The translations under genes and the position numbers were made by a program. DNA of 64,000 nucleotides from an uncultured Eubacteriales bacterium (GTDB lineage Bacteria > Bacillota > Clostridia > Oscillospirales > CAG-272), in NCBI GenBank assembly GCA_934434925.1, contig CAKSAC010000002.1:1-64000 (forward strand), in the 5' to 3' direction. Positions 31,494-39,469 of the stretch are shown here, in pieces (position 1 is the stretch's first letter; each line of letters opens with the position of its first letter). The notes beneath the pieces are model-generated. The model was not told the origin of the DNA. It ran no database searches and saw only the letters and a list, made by a program, of their open reading frames with translations.

Positions 31494-32199
31494 CAGCACA
31501 GCCAAAGTCGCCTCGGCCGCGCTTCTCTCAGACGGGGATCTTTTGGCGGAAACCACCGTCCGGTGCGGGCGTTCCCACAGCGAGACGCTCCTGCCGATGA
31601 TCGAGGGGCTTTTCCGGATGACCCGACTGCGCCCCGAAGATATTGACCTCTTTGCCTGTGCGGCAGGGCCGGGTTCCTTCACCGGAGTGCGGATCGGCGT
31701 TGCCACCATCAAAGGGTTGGCTTTCGGCCGGGGCATTCCCTGCGCCGCCGTCTCTTCCCTCGAAGCACTGGCAGAAAATCTGGCTCCCCTGCCGGGGATC
31801 CTCTGCCCGGTCATGGACGCACGGCGGGAGCAGGTCTATCAAGCCGCCTTCTGCTTTGAAGACGGGAAACTCCTGCGCCTGTCTCCCGACCGTGCTGTCG
31901 GGGTGCGGGAACTTGCCGAAGAATTGCGTACCGCATATCCCGGAAAAACCATCCGGCTGACGGGAGACGGTTGCGCGGTAGCGGCCGCCGGTCTCCGGGA
32001 GGCGGGGCTGTGCCCTGTCCTGCCCCCGGACGGGCTGGCGGTACAGAGTGCCGCCGCGGTCGGCCGTTGCGCCGCGCGGATGGCGGCCGCCGGAAATACC
32101 GTGACCGACGCCGCTCTTTCCCCTGTCTATCTGCGGGAGCCGCAGGCAGAACGCGAACGCAAAGAACGCCTGAACCGGCAAAGTGCGGATCGTTCATAA
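31474..32199 (+). CDS. tsaB: tRNA threonylcarbamoyladenosine protein TsaB
   Basis: 241 residues, an ASKHA-fold partner of TsaD. The N-terminal ILSIDSTAKVAS and the GPGSFTGVRIG loop (about 69-79) identify it. The start at 31474 follows GGAGAG with five spacer bases and lies inside tsaE; sequence further upstream in this frame belongs to tsaE's region and is not used. rimI, often next, is absent; rpiB follows instead. Confidence 0.95.
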   Translation: MKILSIDSTAKVASAALLSDGDLLAETTVRCGRSHSETLLPMIEGLFRMTRLRPEDIDLFACAAGPGSFTGVRIGVATIKGLAFGRGIPCAAVSSLEALAENLAPLPGILCPVMDARREQVYQAAFCFEDGKLLRLSPDRAVGVRELAEELRTAYPGKTIRLTGDGCAVAAAGLREAGLCPVLPPDGLAVQSAAAVGRCAARMAAAGNTVTDAALSPVYLREPQAERERKERLNRQSADRS

Positions 32200-32246
32200 A
32201 ACCGAAACACAAGAAAAAAGGCCGGAATCCGGCCGGGAGAGGAATC

Positions 32247-32705
32247 ATGAAAAAAATCTGTATCGGTGCGGACAGCGCCGGATTTGAAATGAAGGAAATG
32301 CTCAAAGAGTATCTCGGCCGGCAGGGTTACGAAATCACCGATTTCGGCACAGACAGCTCAGCCTCCTGCCACTATCCGCTTTTTGCGGAGGCCGTGGCCA
32401 AAGCCGTTGCCGCCGACCCCGACTCGCTCGGGATCCTGATCTGCGGAACCGGTATCGGCATGAGCATGGCCGCCGGTAAAGTGCGCGGAATCCGCGCCGC
32501 CGTATGCGGAGATACTTTCAGCGCCCGGATGACCCGGTTACACAACGACGCGAATATTCTCTGCCTCGGAGCGCGGGTCATCGGCTTAGGACTCGCCCGC
32601 GATATTGCCGACCTCTTTCTGACAACCGGGTTTGAAGGCGGACGGCACGCCACCCGGATCGCCATGATCAGCGAACTGGAAACATGCGGCAAAATCTCCC
32701 GTTGA
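32247..32705 (+). CDS. rpiB: ribose-5-phosphate isomerase B (RpiB/LacAB family)
   Basis: 152 residues, normal for the family. Interconverts ribose 5-phosphate and ribulose 5-phosphate. The N-terminal IGADSAGFEMKEMLK, the catalytic CGTGIGMSMAAGK loop (usual active-site Cys at its start, as here) and RLHNDANILCLGARVIG are all in place. The classic AxDHAG near the N-terminus reads ADSAG, so the conserved His is replaced by Ser. The start follows GGAGAG. A hairpin (GGCCGG/CCGGCC, 32220-32234) lies in the short gap after tsaB. Confidence 0.9.
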   Translation: MKKICIGADSAGFEMKEMLKEYLGRQGYEITDFGTDSSASCHYPLFAEAVAKAVAADPDSLGILICGTGIGMSMAAGKVRGIRAAVCGDTFSARMTRLHNDANILCLGARVIGLGLARDIADLFLTTGFEGGRHATRIAMISELETCGKISR

Positions 32706-32708
32706 CAG

Positions 32709-32737
32709 ACATCTCGCGGAACGTCGGCTCCGCGAGA
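32709..32737 (+). other. GC-rich hairpin after rpiB
   Basis: TCTCGCGGA and TCCGCGAGA form a nine-bp stem with an eight-base loop. It has no T-tract; it may protect the 3' end of the transcript. Confidence 0.5.
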
Positions 32738-32861
32738 ATGCGCCCTTTCCCGTTCGCTCTTCTCATGCGCCTTTGCCGAGTGCGCCTTTTCTGCCCCGCT
32801 CTTCCCGTGCGCCGGCTCTTTCTATATGAATAATATGGAAGGTCACGTTCCTTCCAAAAAC

Positions 32862-32903
32862 AAAACTCCTGTGAGGATTTTCCGTTCTCCACAGGAGTTT
32901 TTT
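32862..32903 (+). terminator. intrinsic terminator downstream of rpiB
   Basis: AAAACTCCTGTG (32862-32873) pairs with CACAGGAGTTTT (32890-32901), followed by further T. It lies between rpiB and the convergent XRE gene. Confidence 0.88.
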
Positions 32904-32961
32904 CATCAGAAAGACCGACAAACGGCAAAAAAAGAGCTTCGTTTTACGTATGGAAGGGGCA

Positions 32962-33234
32962 TCAGATTTCCTTATTATAAAATACGTCATTCATATCGGA
33001 AAACAGGTCTTCCATTTTTACATCCAGGAGTTTTGCAATGACATAAATCTCCCTGTCGGTAGCACTGCGCAGTTGCCCTTCCAGTTTGGAATAACTGGTC
33101 GGATTCATGTCGCATCCCGTCGCCTGTATCCTCGCAATAAAATCTTTTTGCGTGATACCGCGTTCTTTCCGCAGCGTCTCTATGGTCTTTCCGACCACAT
33201 TGGCAGTCCCGTACTCTTTCCTTCTGATTTTCAT
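32962..33234 (-). CDS. XRE-family transcriptional regulator beside the SipW cassette
   Basis: 90 residues, essentially one helix-turn-helix domain (about 17-75): TIETLRKERGITQKDF then SYSKLEGQLRSATDREI, with an acidic tail. It is divergent from the SipW/TasA-like cassette, and twin palindromes lie on that cassette's promoter. This mirrors SinR control of tapA-sipW-tasA in Bacillus, although the protein is shorter and lacks SinR's C-terminal oligomerisation part. The start follows AGAGGTG. Repressor function is inference from position. Confidence 0.85.
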   Translation of the reverse strand: MKIRRKEYGTANVVGKTIETLRKERGITQKDFIARIQATGCDMNPTSYSKLEGQLRSATDREIYVIAKLLDVKMEDLFSDMNDVFYNKEI

Positions 33235-33294
33235 GTTTTTGCACCTCTTTTGTTCATTATTAGCGGTGTTATGAAATTATATTACGAAAACCCC

Positions 33295-33323
33295 TTGACA
33301 AAATTCCAAATTAGAATTATAAT
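33295..33323 (+). promoter_or_regulatory. perfect consensus promoter of the SipW cassette
   Basis: TTGACA (33295-33300), 17 bases, TATAAT (33318-33323). Operator 1 fills the spacer and touches the -10. Such a strong promoter would need a repressor to be silent. Confidence 0.9.
33302..33318. promoter_or_regulatory. operator 1, imperfect palindrome
   Basis: AATTCC-AAATT-AGAATT, 17 bases, inside the promoter spacer of the cassette. It differs from operator 2 by a mismatch in one arm and by its centre. Confidence 0.65.
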
Positions 33324-33334
33324 GTTATACGGAT

Positions 33335-33351
33335 AATTCCGGATTGGAATT
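33335..33351. promoter_or_regulatory. operator 2, perfect palindrome
   Basis: AATTCC-GGATT-GGAATT, 17 bases, just downstream of the -10. It begins 33 bases after operator 1, about three helical turns, so both sites face the same side of the DNA. Confidence 0.7.
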
Positions 33352-33388
33352 ATAAACACCAGAAAAAAGAAAAAAAGGAGAAAAAACA

Positions 33389-33937
33389 ATGAAACTGAAA
33401 AGAATCGCACCCCTTCTCTTCTTGGCGCTTTTCCTGACGGTAGGAGGCGTTTACGCGACCTTCAACTATGCGCAGGGTACGGTCCAAAATGCCGGATCGG
33501 CGTTGTCGAAAGAAATCGCCCAAAAAGTGGTAGACACTCCGAAGGGCGAAATCATCGTCAACTCGACTTTCAAAATTACCATCGACGACACAACCAAAAC
33601 GCTTAAGACCGCCGCCGTTTATGAAGGCGAGTTCAAAGTGAAGTTCACGCCCTCGACGGGAGCCGACGCTACCGTGCGTGACAACGGTATTCCGCTCAAG
33701 ATGACCATTACAGCGACCGGCAATCAATATGACGGCAAGGCGATTTTCGGCATCCCGGCCGGTGAAGTCAAGCTGAACGGCGCGAACCCAGTGCTTGGTG
33801 AAATCACCGTTCCCATGCAAAACCACATCACCGTGACCGAGATCTCTCTGCCTACCGTGGCAGATTATGATGCCTACAAAGCAGCGCTTGACGCCACAAC
33901 GATCACAATCACAATCAGCGAAGACGTCGCTCCCTGA
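33389..33937 (+). CDS. TasA/camelysin-like secreted protein (SipW-dependent type)
   Basis: 182 residues. The signal peptide (about 1-23) ends in LTVGGVYATFNYA, resembling the GGTYAxF pattern of SipW-processed exports. The mature part is beta-rich, Thr/Val-rich and free of Cys, as in fibre-forming TasA and camelysin proteins, but sequence identity to either is not evident by eye. It is first in a cassette with an ER-type signal peptidase, which probably matures it. The start follows AAAAGGAG with seven spacer bases. Role as matrix fibre or surface protein is inference. Confidence 0.7.
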   Translation: MKLKRIAPLLFLALFLTVGGVYATFNYAQGTVQNAGSALSKEIAQKVVDTPKGEIIVNSTFKITIDDTTKTLKTAAVYEGEFKVKFTPSTGADATVRDNGIPLKMTITATGNQYDGKAIFGIPAGEVKLNGANPVLGEITVPMQNHITVTEISLPTVADYDAYKAALDATTITITISEDVAP

Positions 33938-33960
33938 CGCACTGACTCCGAGGTATTCTC

Positions 33961-34809
33961 ATGTCCGCCTTTGAAATTTATATTTCTATCCTGTGCTTTT
34001 TCGTTTTTTCCGCGCTGACGATTCTGTTTTCGGCTCTTATTGCACATATTGTCAGATTGCGTCTGCGGGTGATACGTGGCGGGTTGGCTGACGTGGAAAT
34101 CAGCGAATACCAAGAGAAGCACCTTTCAAAACGCCCAAAAAACGAGCATGGGATTACAGCCGGAAAAGTTTTTTCCCTGTTCTTCTGTCTTGTGATTGTC
34201 GCCATTTTCTTCTCGGCGCTGTTTGTGCGCATAGACGAAAAAAGGCAGGCAGGGGGGAACCTCTTCCCCTCTGTCCGGGTGGTCAATACCGGTTCTATGG
34301 CCTCTGCCCATGAAAAAAACAAATATTTGTCCGCCAATGGGCTGCATGACCGGTTGCAGGTCTTTGACCTGATCATGATCGAACCTCTGCCGCCCGAGAG
34401 CGAATTGAAACAGTACGATATTGTATTATATGTGCGCGAGGATATCCCCGTCATTCACCGGATTGTGAAGATCGAAGAAGCGAATGACGGCACATCCGAC
34501 CGTCTCTTCCTCTTGCAGGGAGACGCAAACGAATATCCTGACAAATTTCCGGTGCGCTATTCCCAGATGCGCGGTATATACCGCGGAACGCGCGTTCCGT
34601 TTATCGGGAGCCTCGTCAGTTTTCTGCATTCTCCCGCGGGGTATCTGTGCATCGCTCTGATTGTCTTCACCATCACCATTATCCCCTGGCTTGAAAAAAA
34701 GCTGGAAGATGAAATTCTGCAACGTATGGAGTTCATCGGGGAACACCCCGAGGCGGCCGTTGACCATGAAAGATGGCGGGCCATAAGGAGAAAGGAAAAG
34801 GAAAGGTAA
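33961..34809 (+). CDS. SipW-like (ER-type) signal peptidase I
   Basis: 282 residues. Membrane segments at about 7-32, 69-90 and 226-245. The nucleophile is Ser112 in NTGSMAS, and where bacterial-type enzymes have Lys this protein has His166 in DIPVIHRIVKI, the mark of the ER/archaeal/SipW type; Asp188 in GDAN completes the likely site. In Bacillus, SipW matures TasA and TapA for biofilm fibres. The flanking secreted proteins are the obvious substrates. The N-terminal extra helix and charged linker are longer than in Bacillus SipW. The start follows GAGGT; the stop overlaps the next ATG (TAATG). Confidence 0.9.
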   Translation: MSAFEIYISILCFFVFSALTILFSALIAHIVRLRLRVIRGGLADVEISEYQEKHLSKRPKNEHGITAGKVFSLFFCLVIVAIFFSALFVRIDEKRQAGGNLFPSVRVVNTGSMASAHEKNKYLSANGLHDRLQVFDLIMIEPLPPESELKQYDIVLYVREDIPVIHRIVKIEEANDGTSDRLFLLQGDANEYPDKFPVRYSQMRGIYRGTRVPFIGSLVSFLHSPAGYLCIALIVFTITIIPWLEKKLEDEILQRMEFIGEHPEAAVDHERWRAIRRKEKER

Positions 34810-35486
34810 TGTTACGCCGATGGATGCGTTCCTGTGTCGTTCTGCTTGCTGTCGCTTCGCTTTTTACCATTCAGGGAGCGCGCGCTGCGTATCAGTACGC
34901 AACCGGAACCAGCGTTGACGGGATCGGCTCTGTTCATACGGCCATTACCAACGGATGGCAATTCAGCCCCTTCCCGCAGACGCCGGACGGAGAATTGCAG
35001 GGCCTCCTGGTGGATAAACTGCTGAACGGAACGGAACAACACCCCGGGATCGGATTGAACACCCCGAATTCGTACATCAACCAGCAAATCAAAAAACGGT
35101 ATAATTCGCTTGCCCTCGGTAACAAGGACACGATCGGCAGTATGGATTACTATTCGGCAGATGAATTTGCACCTTTTCTGTCGGATGAAACCGCCGACAT
35201 GACCTTCCTTCTCTATTTCCCGAACGGACCGGCGGATGAATACTATCTCTTCACCACTTCTGTGAATCTCGGTAGCCAAAATAACATGAACTACCCGGTC
35301 GGAACATATATTTATCCGATATACAGGACCCTGGTGCGAAAGAATGCCGCGGGAGAGTATGAGGCGGTCGAATGCCTGACCGGACGTGCAAAATCCATGT
35401 GGTATAAGCAGTGGTACACCGGAACCTCCTTTTATAGGTATCCCTCTTTTGATCCGACATCATGGCTGGAAGGCGAAATACCGTAA
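34809..35486 (+). CDS. secreted protein of the SipW cassette, unknown family
   Basis: 225 residues. Signal peptide about 1-26 (VVLLAVASLFTIQGARA, then AYQYATG). The mature part is rich in Tyr, Asn and Pro (IGLNTPNSYINQQI, FYRYPSF), with a single Cys and no known motif. AAYQYATG resembles the region after the signal in the first cassette protein (ATFNYAQG), suggesting the same peptidase handles both. The ATG overlaps the peptidase stop codon and GGAAAGG lies upstream. By position it may be a TapA-like assembly or anchor protein. Confidence 0.65.
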   Translation: MLRRWMRSCVVLLAVASLFTIQGARAAYQYATGTSVDGIGSVHTAITNGWQFSPFPQTPDGELQGLLVDKLLNGTEQHPGIGLNTPNSYINQQIKKRYNSLALGNKDTIGSMDYYSADEFAPFLSDETADMTFLLYFPNGPADEYYLFTTSVNLGSQNNMNYPVGTYIYPIYRTLVRKNAAGEYEAVECLTGRAKSMWYKQWYTGTSFYRYPSFDPTSWLEGEIP

Positions 35487-35512
35487 AGCCACGGCCGTTC
35501 TCCGGAACAAGC

Positions 35513-35551
35513 AAAAAACACCTGTCCGACGTAAAACGACAGGTGTTTTTT
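35513..35551 (+). terminator. intrinsic terminator of the SipW cassette
   Basis: AAAAAACACCTGTC (35513-35526) pairs with GACAGGTGTTTTTT (35538-35551) around 11 bases, ending in T. Confidence 0.92.
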
Positions 35552-35571
35552 CTATGGGGCAGGCGGAAATC

Positions 35572-35665
35572 GATCGCCGGCGATTGGCTTTCGGTGCTGG
35601 CTCTTGACAATCGGCTGTCGGCGATTGGCTACCGATGTTTGCTATCGGCAATCGGTCTTCGTGCG
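35572..35665. repeat. short degenerate repeats downstream of the SipW cassette
   Basis: CGGCGATTGGCT occurs twice about 40 bases apart, with further variants of ATCGG-N-TTGGC between and after. They separate the cassette terminator from the convergent helicase gene. Confidence 0.55.
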
Positions 35666-35711
35666 AAAAAGCGCGGCGACCTGCCGGATATGCCCCCAGA
35701 ATTCCGGCTTT

Positions 35712-38069
35712 TCAGAAAAGCGGTTTTTCATCCCGGGTGCGGAAAGAGTCCAACCGCAAGAGGCACCCGGGCAGATCCAACCGGTCACTGACATAGGCGC
35801 TTCGCAAAAGTTCCGCGGGGATGAACCGGTCGTATTTTTCAAACATCGGACATTCGCTCTCCCCGACCAGCGATGCCGGTTCAACCGGGCAGGCAGAGAG
35901 CAGAGAGCGCAAAGCCGGGATAAGCATCTTTCCTCGTTCGGGTTCCGCGCGGAAAGTCAGGTAACAACACCCCTCGCCGCGGATTTCGGAAATGCCGAGA
36001 CTCTGTGCAAAATGCGTGAGCAAACGGCGCATCGTGCGGAACGGTCGGGTACCGAGCCACGGGAAGAAGACAAAACTGCTCCCCCCCAGCGAAACCACCG
36101 GTCTTTGCCGCATCCCGACCGCGGCGGCGGTACGACGCGCATTTTCAAGCCTTGCGGCGGCATTCGGAAGCAGGTACGGGTATTGCTCCGTTCCGAACAG
36201 AATATCCCGCATTTTTTCCATGACGCGGGTATGGATTTCGCCGGTTCCTCCCGGCCAGGATATCTCCATTTTCCCTTCCACGGCGCGGACAAACACCAAT
36301 CGGTGCGGCAGATCGCAGTCCTCAACTTCCCACACGCGTCCGGCCAATGCAAACCGGTCGCCGACAGGAGGCGGCGAGGTAATCGTTCCGATTTCTTCAG
36401 AACCGGAACGGACCGTGAAATCCTCACTATCCTCAAAAACAGCGTAAAATTTATAGCTGTTTGTCAGTCGCTCCCCTGCCAGCCCGACAATGCAACCGCC
36501 TTCTTCGGTCAATTGGATATGCTCGTTTTGAAGCATGGAGACCAGCAATGCGCGGTACTCTTCACGCTTCACCCCGGAAAACGGCGGAAGCGAAAGGACG
36601 GCCGCGGCCAGCGCCTCCGGCCGGAGTTCTCCGGAAGAGGAAAGGATACTGAGCGTTTGCTGGAACAGCAGGCTGAGCGGCATCCGGCGCACAGAAGGCG
36701 GCTCAATGAATCTTTCTGTCCTGTAAAGCTCCACAACGGCAATACCGCGCAAAAGCCCCCATGGAATCAGCTCGGGAAGGGGCGCGTTGGGGAGCGGGGT
36801 TTCTTCCCGGAACAAAAAGAACATTTCAGGAGGGGCGCCGCGCCGCCCCGAACGGCCGAGCCGTTGCAGAAAGGCCGAGACCGAAGGAGGCGCATCGATC
36901 TGCGCGACCCGTTCCAGGCGGCCGACATCAATCCCCAGTTCCATGGTGACGGTAGCGCAGACCACCGCACGCGCCATCTCGTCTTTCAGGCGGCGTTCGG
37001 CATCTTCGCGGAGCGCGGCGGAAAGATTGCCGTGATGGATGAAAAAGATGTCCTCTTCCCCGCGCGCTTTGGCGATCTGGCGAAGGGTGGCGGTAACGTA
37101 TTCCGTCTCCTCGCGGGAGTTGGAAAAGACGAGGGAACGGCGCGTGCTGACCGCGTCATACAAAAATTCGTATCCCGGGTCCAGTCGGGCGCGCCCACCC
37201 GGCTCTTGTGCCGTCATCTCATCGGCAGGTGACCGGGAATCCGGCGCAACGGGCGCAAATGCGGCGGTCGGGCCGGGGGCAGAAAGATGCGCGTTTGCGT
37301 CAGACGGCGCTTTCCCCCGGCTGACGGCGGGAGACTGGTTTTCATTTTCGTTCTGGATGTAAAACTGTTCCATGGCGATCCGCCACAAGATCGGCGCCTT
37401 TTCCGGCAAAGGCGCAAGCGTATGCCTGCCACTCCCGGCACCGAGCCATTCTGCCGCGACGGAAAGATCCCCCACCGTGGCGGAAAGCCCGATCCTTCTC
37501 GGGTGGCGACCGAGCAGACGGCCGAGGCGTGCAAGTTGGCAAAGCACCTGATTTCCGCGATCCGAACCGATTAACGTATGGATTTCATCCAGTATCACAT
37601 AGCGGAGCGGGGCAAAAAAGCGCGGCAGGTCGTTTTTGCGGTTCATCAACATGCTTTCAAGCGACTCGGGAGTAATCTGCAAAATTCCTTGCGGATCCCG
37701 CATAAACTTCGCCTTTTGCGTACTGCCGACATCCCCGTGCCAGTGAAAGACCGGTATCCCGCACCCCGCCAGCAGTTCTTCCATCCGCCCGAACTGATCA
37801 TTGATGAGGCTTTTCAGCGGGGCGATATACAGCACCGAGACCCCCGCACTGTGCGGCGGATGATTGCAAAGATCGGAAAGGATCGGAAAAAACGCCGCCT
37901 CGGTCTTCCCGCTGGCGGTGGAAGATGAAAGGAGAAGATTGTCTTCGGTATCGAAAAGAACCCGCGCGGCCTGTAATTGCACATCCCGCAGGCCCTCCCA
38001 ACCGGAGCGCCAGATGTATTCCCGGATAAACTCGGGATACCGGGCAAAAACTTTGTCCGCTTCTGTCAT
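35712..38069 (-). CDS. Lhr-like superfamily 2 helicase (BrxHI-like)
   Basis: 785 residues. Walker A TASGKT (51-56), DEIH box (161-164), SAT motif in IGLSATVGD, and motifs V-VI ATVTMELGIDVGRLERVAQID and QRLGRSGRRG in the second RecA domain. About 350 residues of accessory region follow, as in Lhr-type enzymes. A ~60-residue low-complexity insert (Pro, Ala, Ser, around 235-295) interrupts the RecA domains. Lhr-like BrxHI helicases accompany BrxD in type 2 BREX. The start at 38069 has an AGAGAG site; 38087 is an alternative without one. Last gene of a three-gene operon. Confidence 0.88.
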   Translation of the reverse strand: MTEADKVFARYPEFIREYIWRSGWEGLRDVQLQAARVLFDTEDNLLLSSSTASGKTEAAFFPILSDLCNHPPHSAGVSVLYIAPLKSLINDQFGRMEELLAGCGIPVFHWHGDVGSTQKAKFMRDPQGILQITPESLESMLMNRKNDLPRFFAPLRYVILDEIHTLIGSDRGNQVLCQLARLGRLLGRHPRRIGLSATVGDLSVAAEWLGAGSGRHTLAPLPEKAPILWRIAMEQFYIQNENENQSPAVSRGKAPSDANAHLSAPGPTAAFAPVAPDSRSPADEMTAQEPGGRARLDPGYEFLYDAVSTRRSLVFSNSREETEYVTATLRQIAKARGEEDIFFIHHGNLSAALREDAERRLKDEMARAVVCATVTMELGIDVGRLERVAQIDAPPSVSAFLQRLGRSGRRGAPPEMFFLFREETPLPNAPLPELIPWGLLRGIAVVELYRTERFIEPPSVRRMPLSLLFQQTLSILSSSGELRPEALAAAVLSLPPFSGVKREEYRALLVSMLQNEHIQLTEEGGCIVGLAGERLTNSYKFYAVFEDSEDFTVRSGSEEIGTITSPPPVGDRFALAGRVWEVEDCDLPHRLVFVRAVEGKMEISWPGGTGEIHTRVMEKMRDILFGTEQYPYLLPNAAARLENARRTAAAVGMRQRPVVSLGGSSFVFFPWLGTRPFRTMRRLLTHFAQSLGISEIRGEGCCYLTFRAEPERGKMLIPALRSLLSACPVEPASLVGESECPMFEKYDRFIPAELLRSAYVSDRLDLPGCLLRLDSFRTRDEKPLF

Positions 38070-38095
38070 ATTGTTCTCTCTTTGCATGGTTTTGT

Positions 38096-39469
38096 TTACA
38101 TTTTCAAGTCAAAAAACAAATCGTTTCCGCCGGATTTTTCTCCCGGGCCGGCCGGGAAAAAGGATTCCGGTGCTTCCGACGGCGGTGCCGTTGGGCGCAG
38201 AGTGCGAAAAAGCTCTTCGGGTTTTGCCCCGGGATTCTCACGCAAAATATCAAGCAAAGAAAGAAAATCGCGGATGGTTTCGCGCGGCGTAACCTGTTCC
38301 TGCGCACCGGTGCGCGAAAACATGAGCGTGAGAAATTGCTCGCACTCTTCGGGCGTCAGGCGCGGATCGCCACCGTAAAGTTCTGCATGCAGGCGACAAA
38401 GGCGGGTAATCAATGCCAGAAACTCATTGTCCGACAAGCGGCGAAGACGGATTACGGGAGACGAATAAGTCGTGTAGCCCCCTTCGGCAAACCGGCTATC
38501 CACAAGGCGGCTCCGCAGCGCCTCGTAACTGAAAAGCCCTCTGCGTGTATCTTCAAGAAACTGCGGCGTTCCCCCGAAGAAAAAGCACAGACCGGGGGCG
38601 CGGCCTTCAAGCGCGTCATTGAAGATGGCCAGCAATTTTTCATAGTTCGATTCGCGGGCGATACGATTGGAAATTTTATAAAGATCCACGCATTCATCGA
38701 TAAGCACCAGCAGGCCGTGATACCCGACTTTTTGGGAAAAAACCGCCCAAAGCTTGATGTAGTTATACCAGTTTCCGTCATCGATGATCCCACCGACCGG
38801 AAAACCGAGCGCGGCGCGCGCTTCACTTTTGGTGGAAAACTCGCCTCGCAACCAGCGAAGACATGCGCCGCGAAGTTCCTCATCCCCGTTCGCTTCGGCC
38901 AGCAGACACGCTCCCAGCACACGGGCAAAGTCGAACCCGCCGACACCGCCTTCGAGTTCGGAGAGCAACGTGTAGATACGTTTCTTGATCTCGGACGAAA
39001 AGCGCGCGTCCTCGGGAAAGATTTCCTCCTTGGCAAGCGCGGTGGCCAGCATCGTATAATAGCGCGAAAGCACGACCGGCAAAGCGCCTCCGTCCGGCGA
39101 GGCCTTGGAAGCCATATTTCTGAGAAGCTCACGGTAGGTGGCGAGGCCGCATCCGTTCCCACCGGAAAGTCGTCTTTCGGGAGAAAGGTCGGCATCCATG
39201 CAAAGAAAATCGCGATCCAGTGCATATCCCCGGATCAACTGTAAAAGGAAACTTTTTCCGCTCCCGTATCGACCAATCAGAAAGCGGATCGAAGCCGATC
39301 CGTCCGCCGCGGCATCCAGACTCTCCAGCAACGCGGCGATCTCAGCGCGACGGCCGATGGCGATATAGGGCGCGCCGGATCGCGGCACGACCCCGGCCGT
39401 CAGCGAGGTGATGAGATTGCGCAGAATCCTTTTCGGAATCTTCACTTCATTTTCATGGATCTCAGCCAT
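38096..39469 (-). CDS. BrxD-like ATPase (DUF2791)
   Basis: 457 residues. Walker A GRYGSGKS (66-73) and Walker B LLVLIDE (253-259) of an AAA/ATPase. The stretch FFFGGTPQFLEDTRRGL and SYEALRSRL downstream is characteristic of DUF2791/BrxD proteins. BrxD is found in type 2 BREX and in stand-alone pairs with helicases; its biochemical role is not settled. It starts inside the TerB-type gene (28-base overlap) and ends 26 bases before the helicase start, so the three are translated as one unit. No BREX methylase PglX or phosphatase PglZ is in the window. Confidence 0.85.
   Translation of the reverse strand: MAEIHENEVKIPKRILRNLITSLTAGVVPRSGAPYIAIGRRAEIAALLESLDAAADGSASIRFLIGRYGSGKSFLLQLIRGYALDRDFLCMDADLSPERRLSGGNGCGLATYRELLRNMASKASPDGGALPVVLSRYYTMLATALAKEEIFPEDARFSSEIKKRIYTLLSELEGGVGGFDFARVLGACLLAEANGDEELRGACLRWLRGEFSTKSEARAALGFPVGGIIDDGNWYNYIKLWAVFSQKVGYHGLLVLIDECVDLYKISNRIARESNYEKLLAIFNDALEGRAPGLCFFFGGTPQFLEDTRRGLFSYEALRSRLVDSRFAEGGYTTYSSPVIRLRRLSDNEFLALITRLCRLHAELYGGDPRLTPEECEQFLTLMFSRTGAQEQVTPRETIRDFLSLLDILRENPGAKPEELFRTLRPTAPPSEAPESFFPAGPGEKSGGNDLFFDLKM

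Noticed and set aside
32220..32234. Terminator between tsaB and rpiB
   Set aside because: The stem GGCCGG/CCGGCC is not followed by T on the plus strand, so read-through into rpiB is expected.
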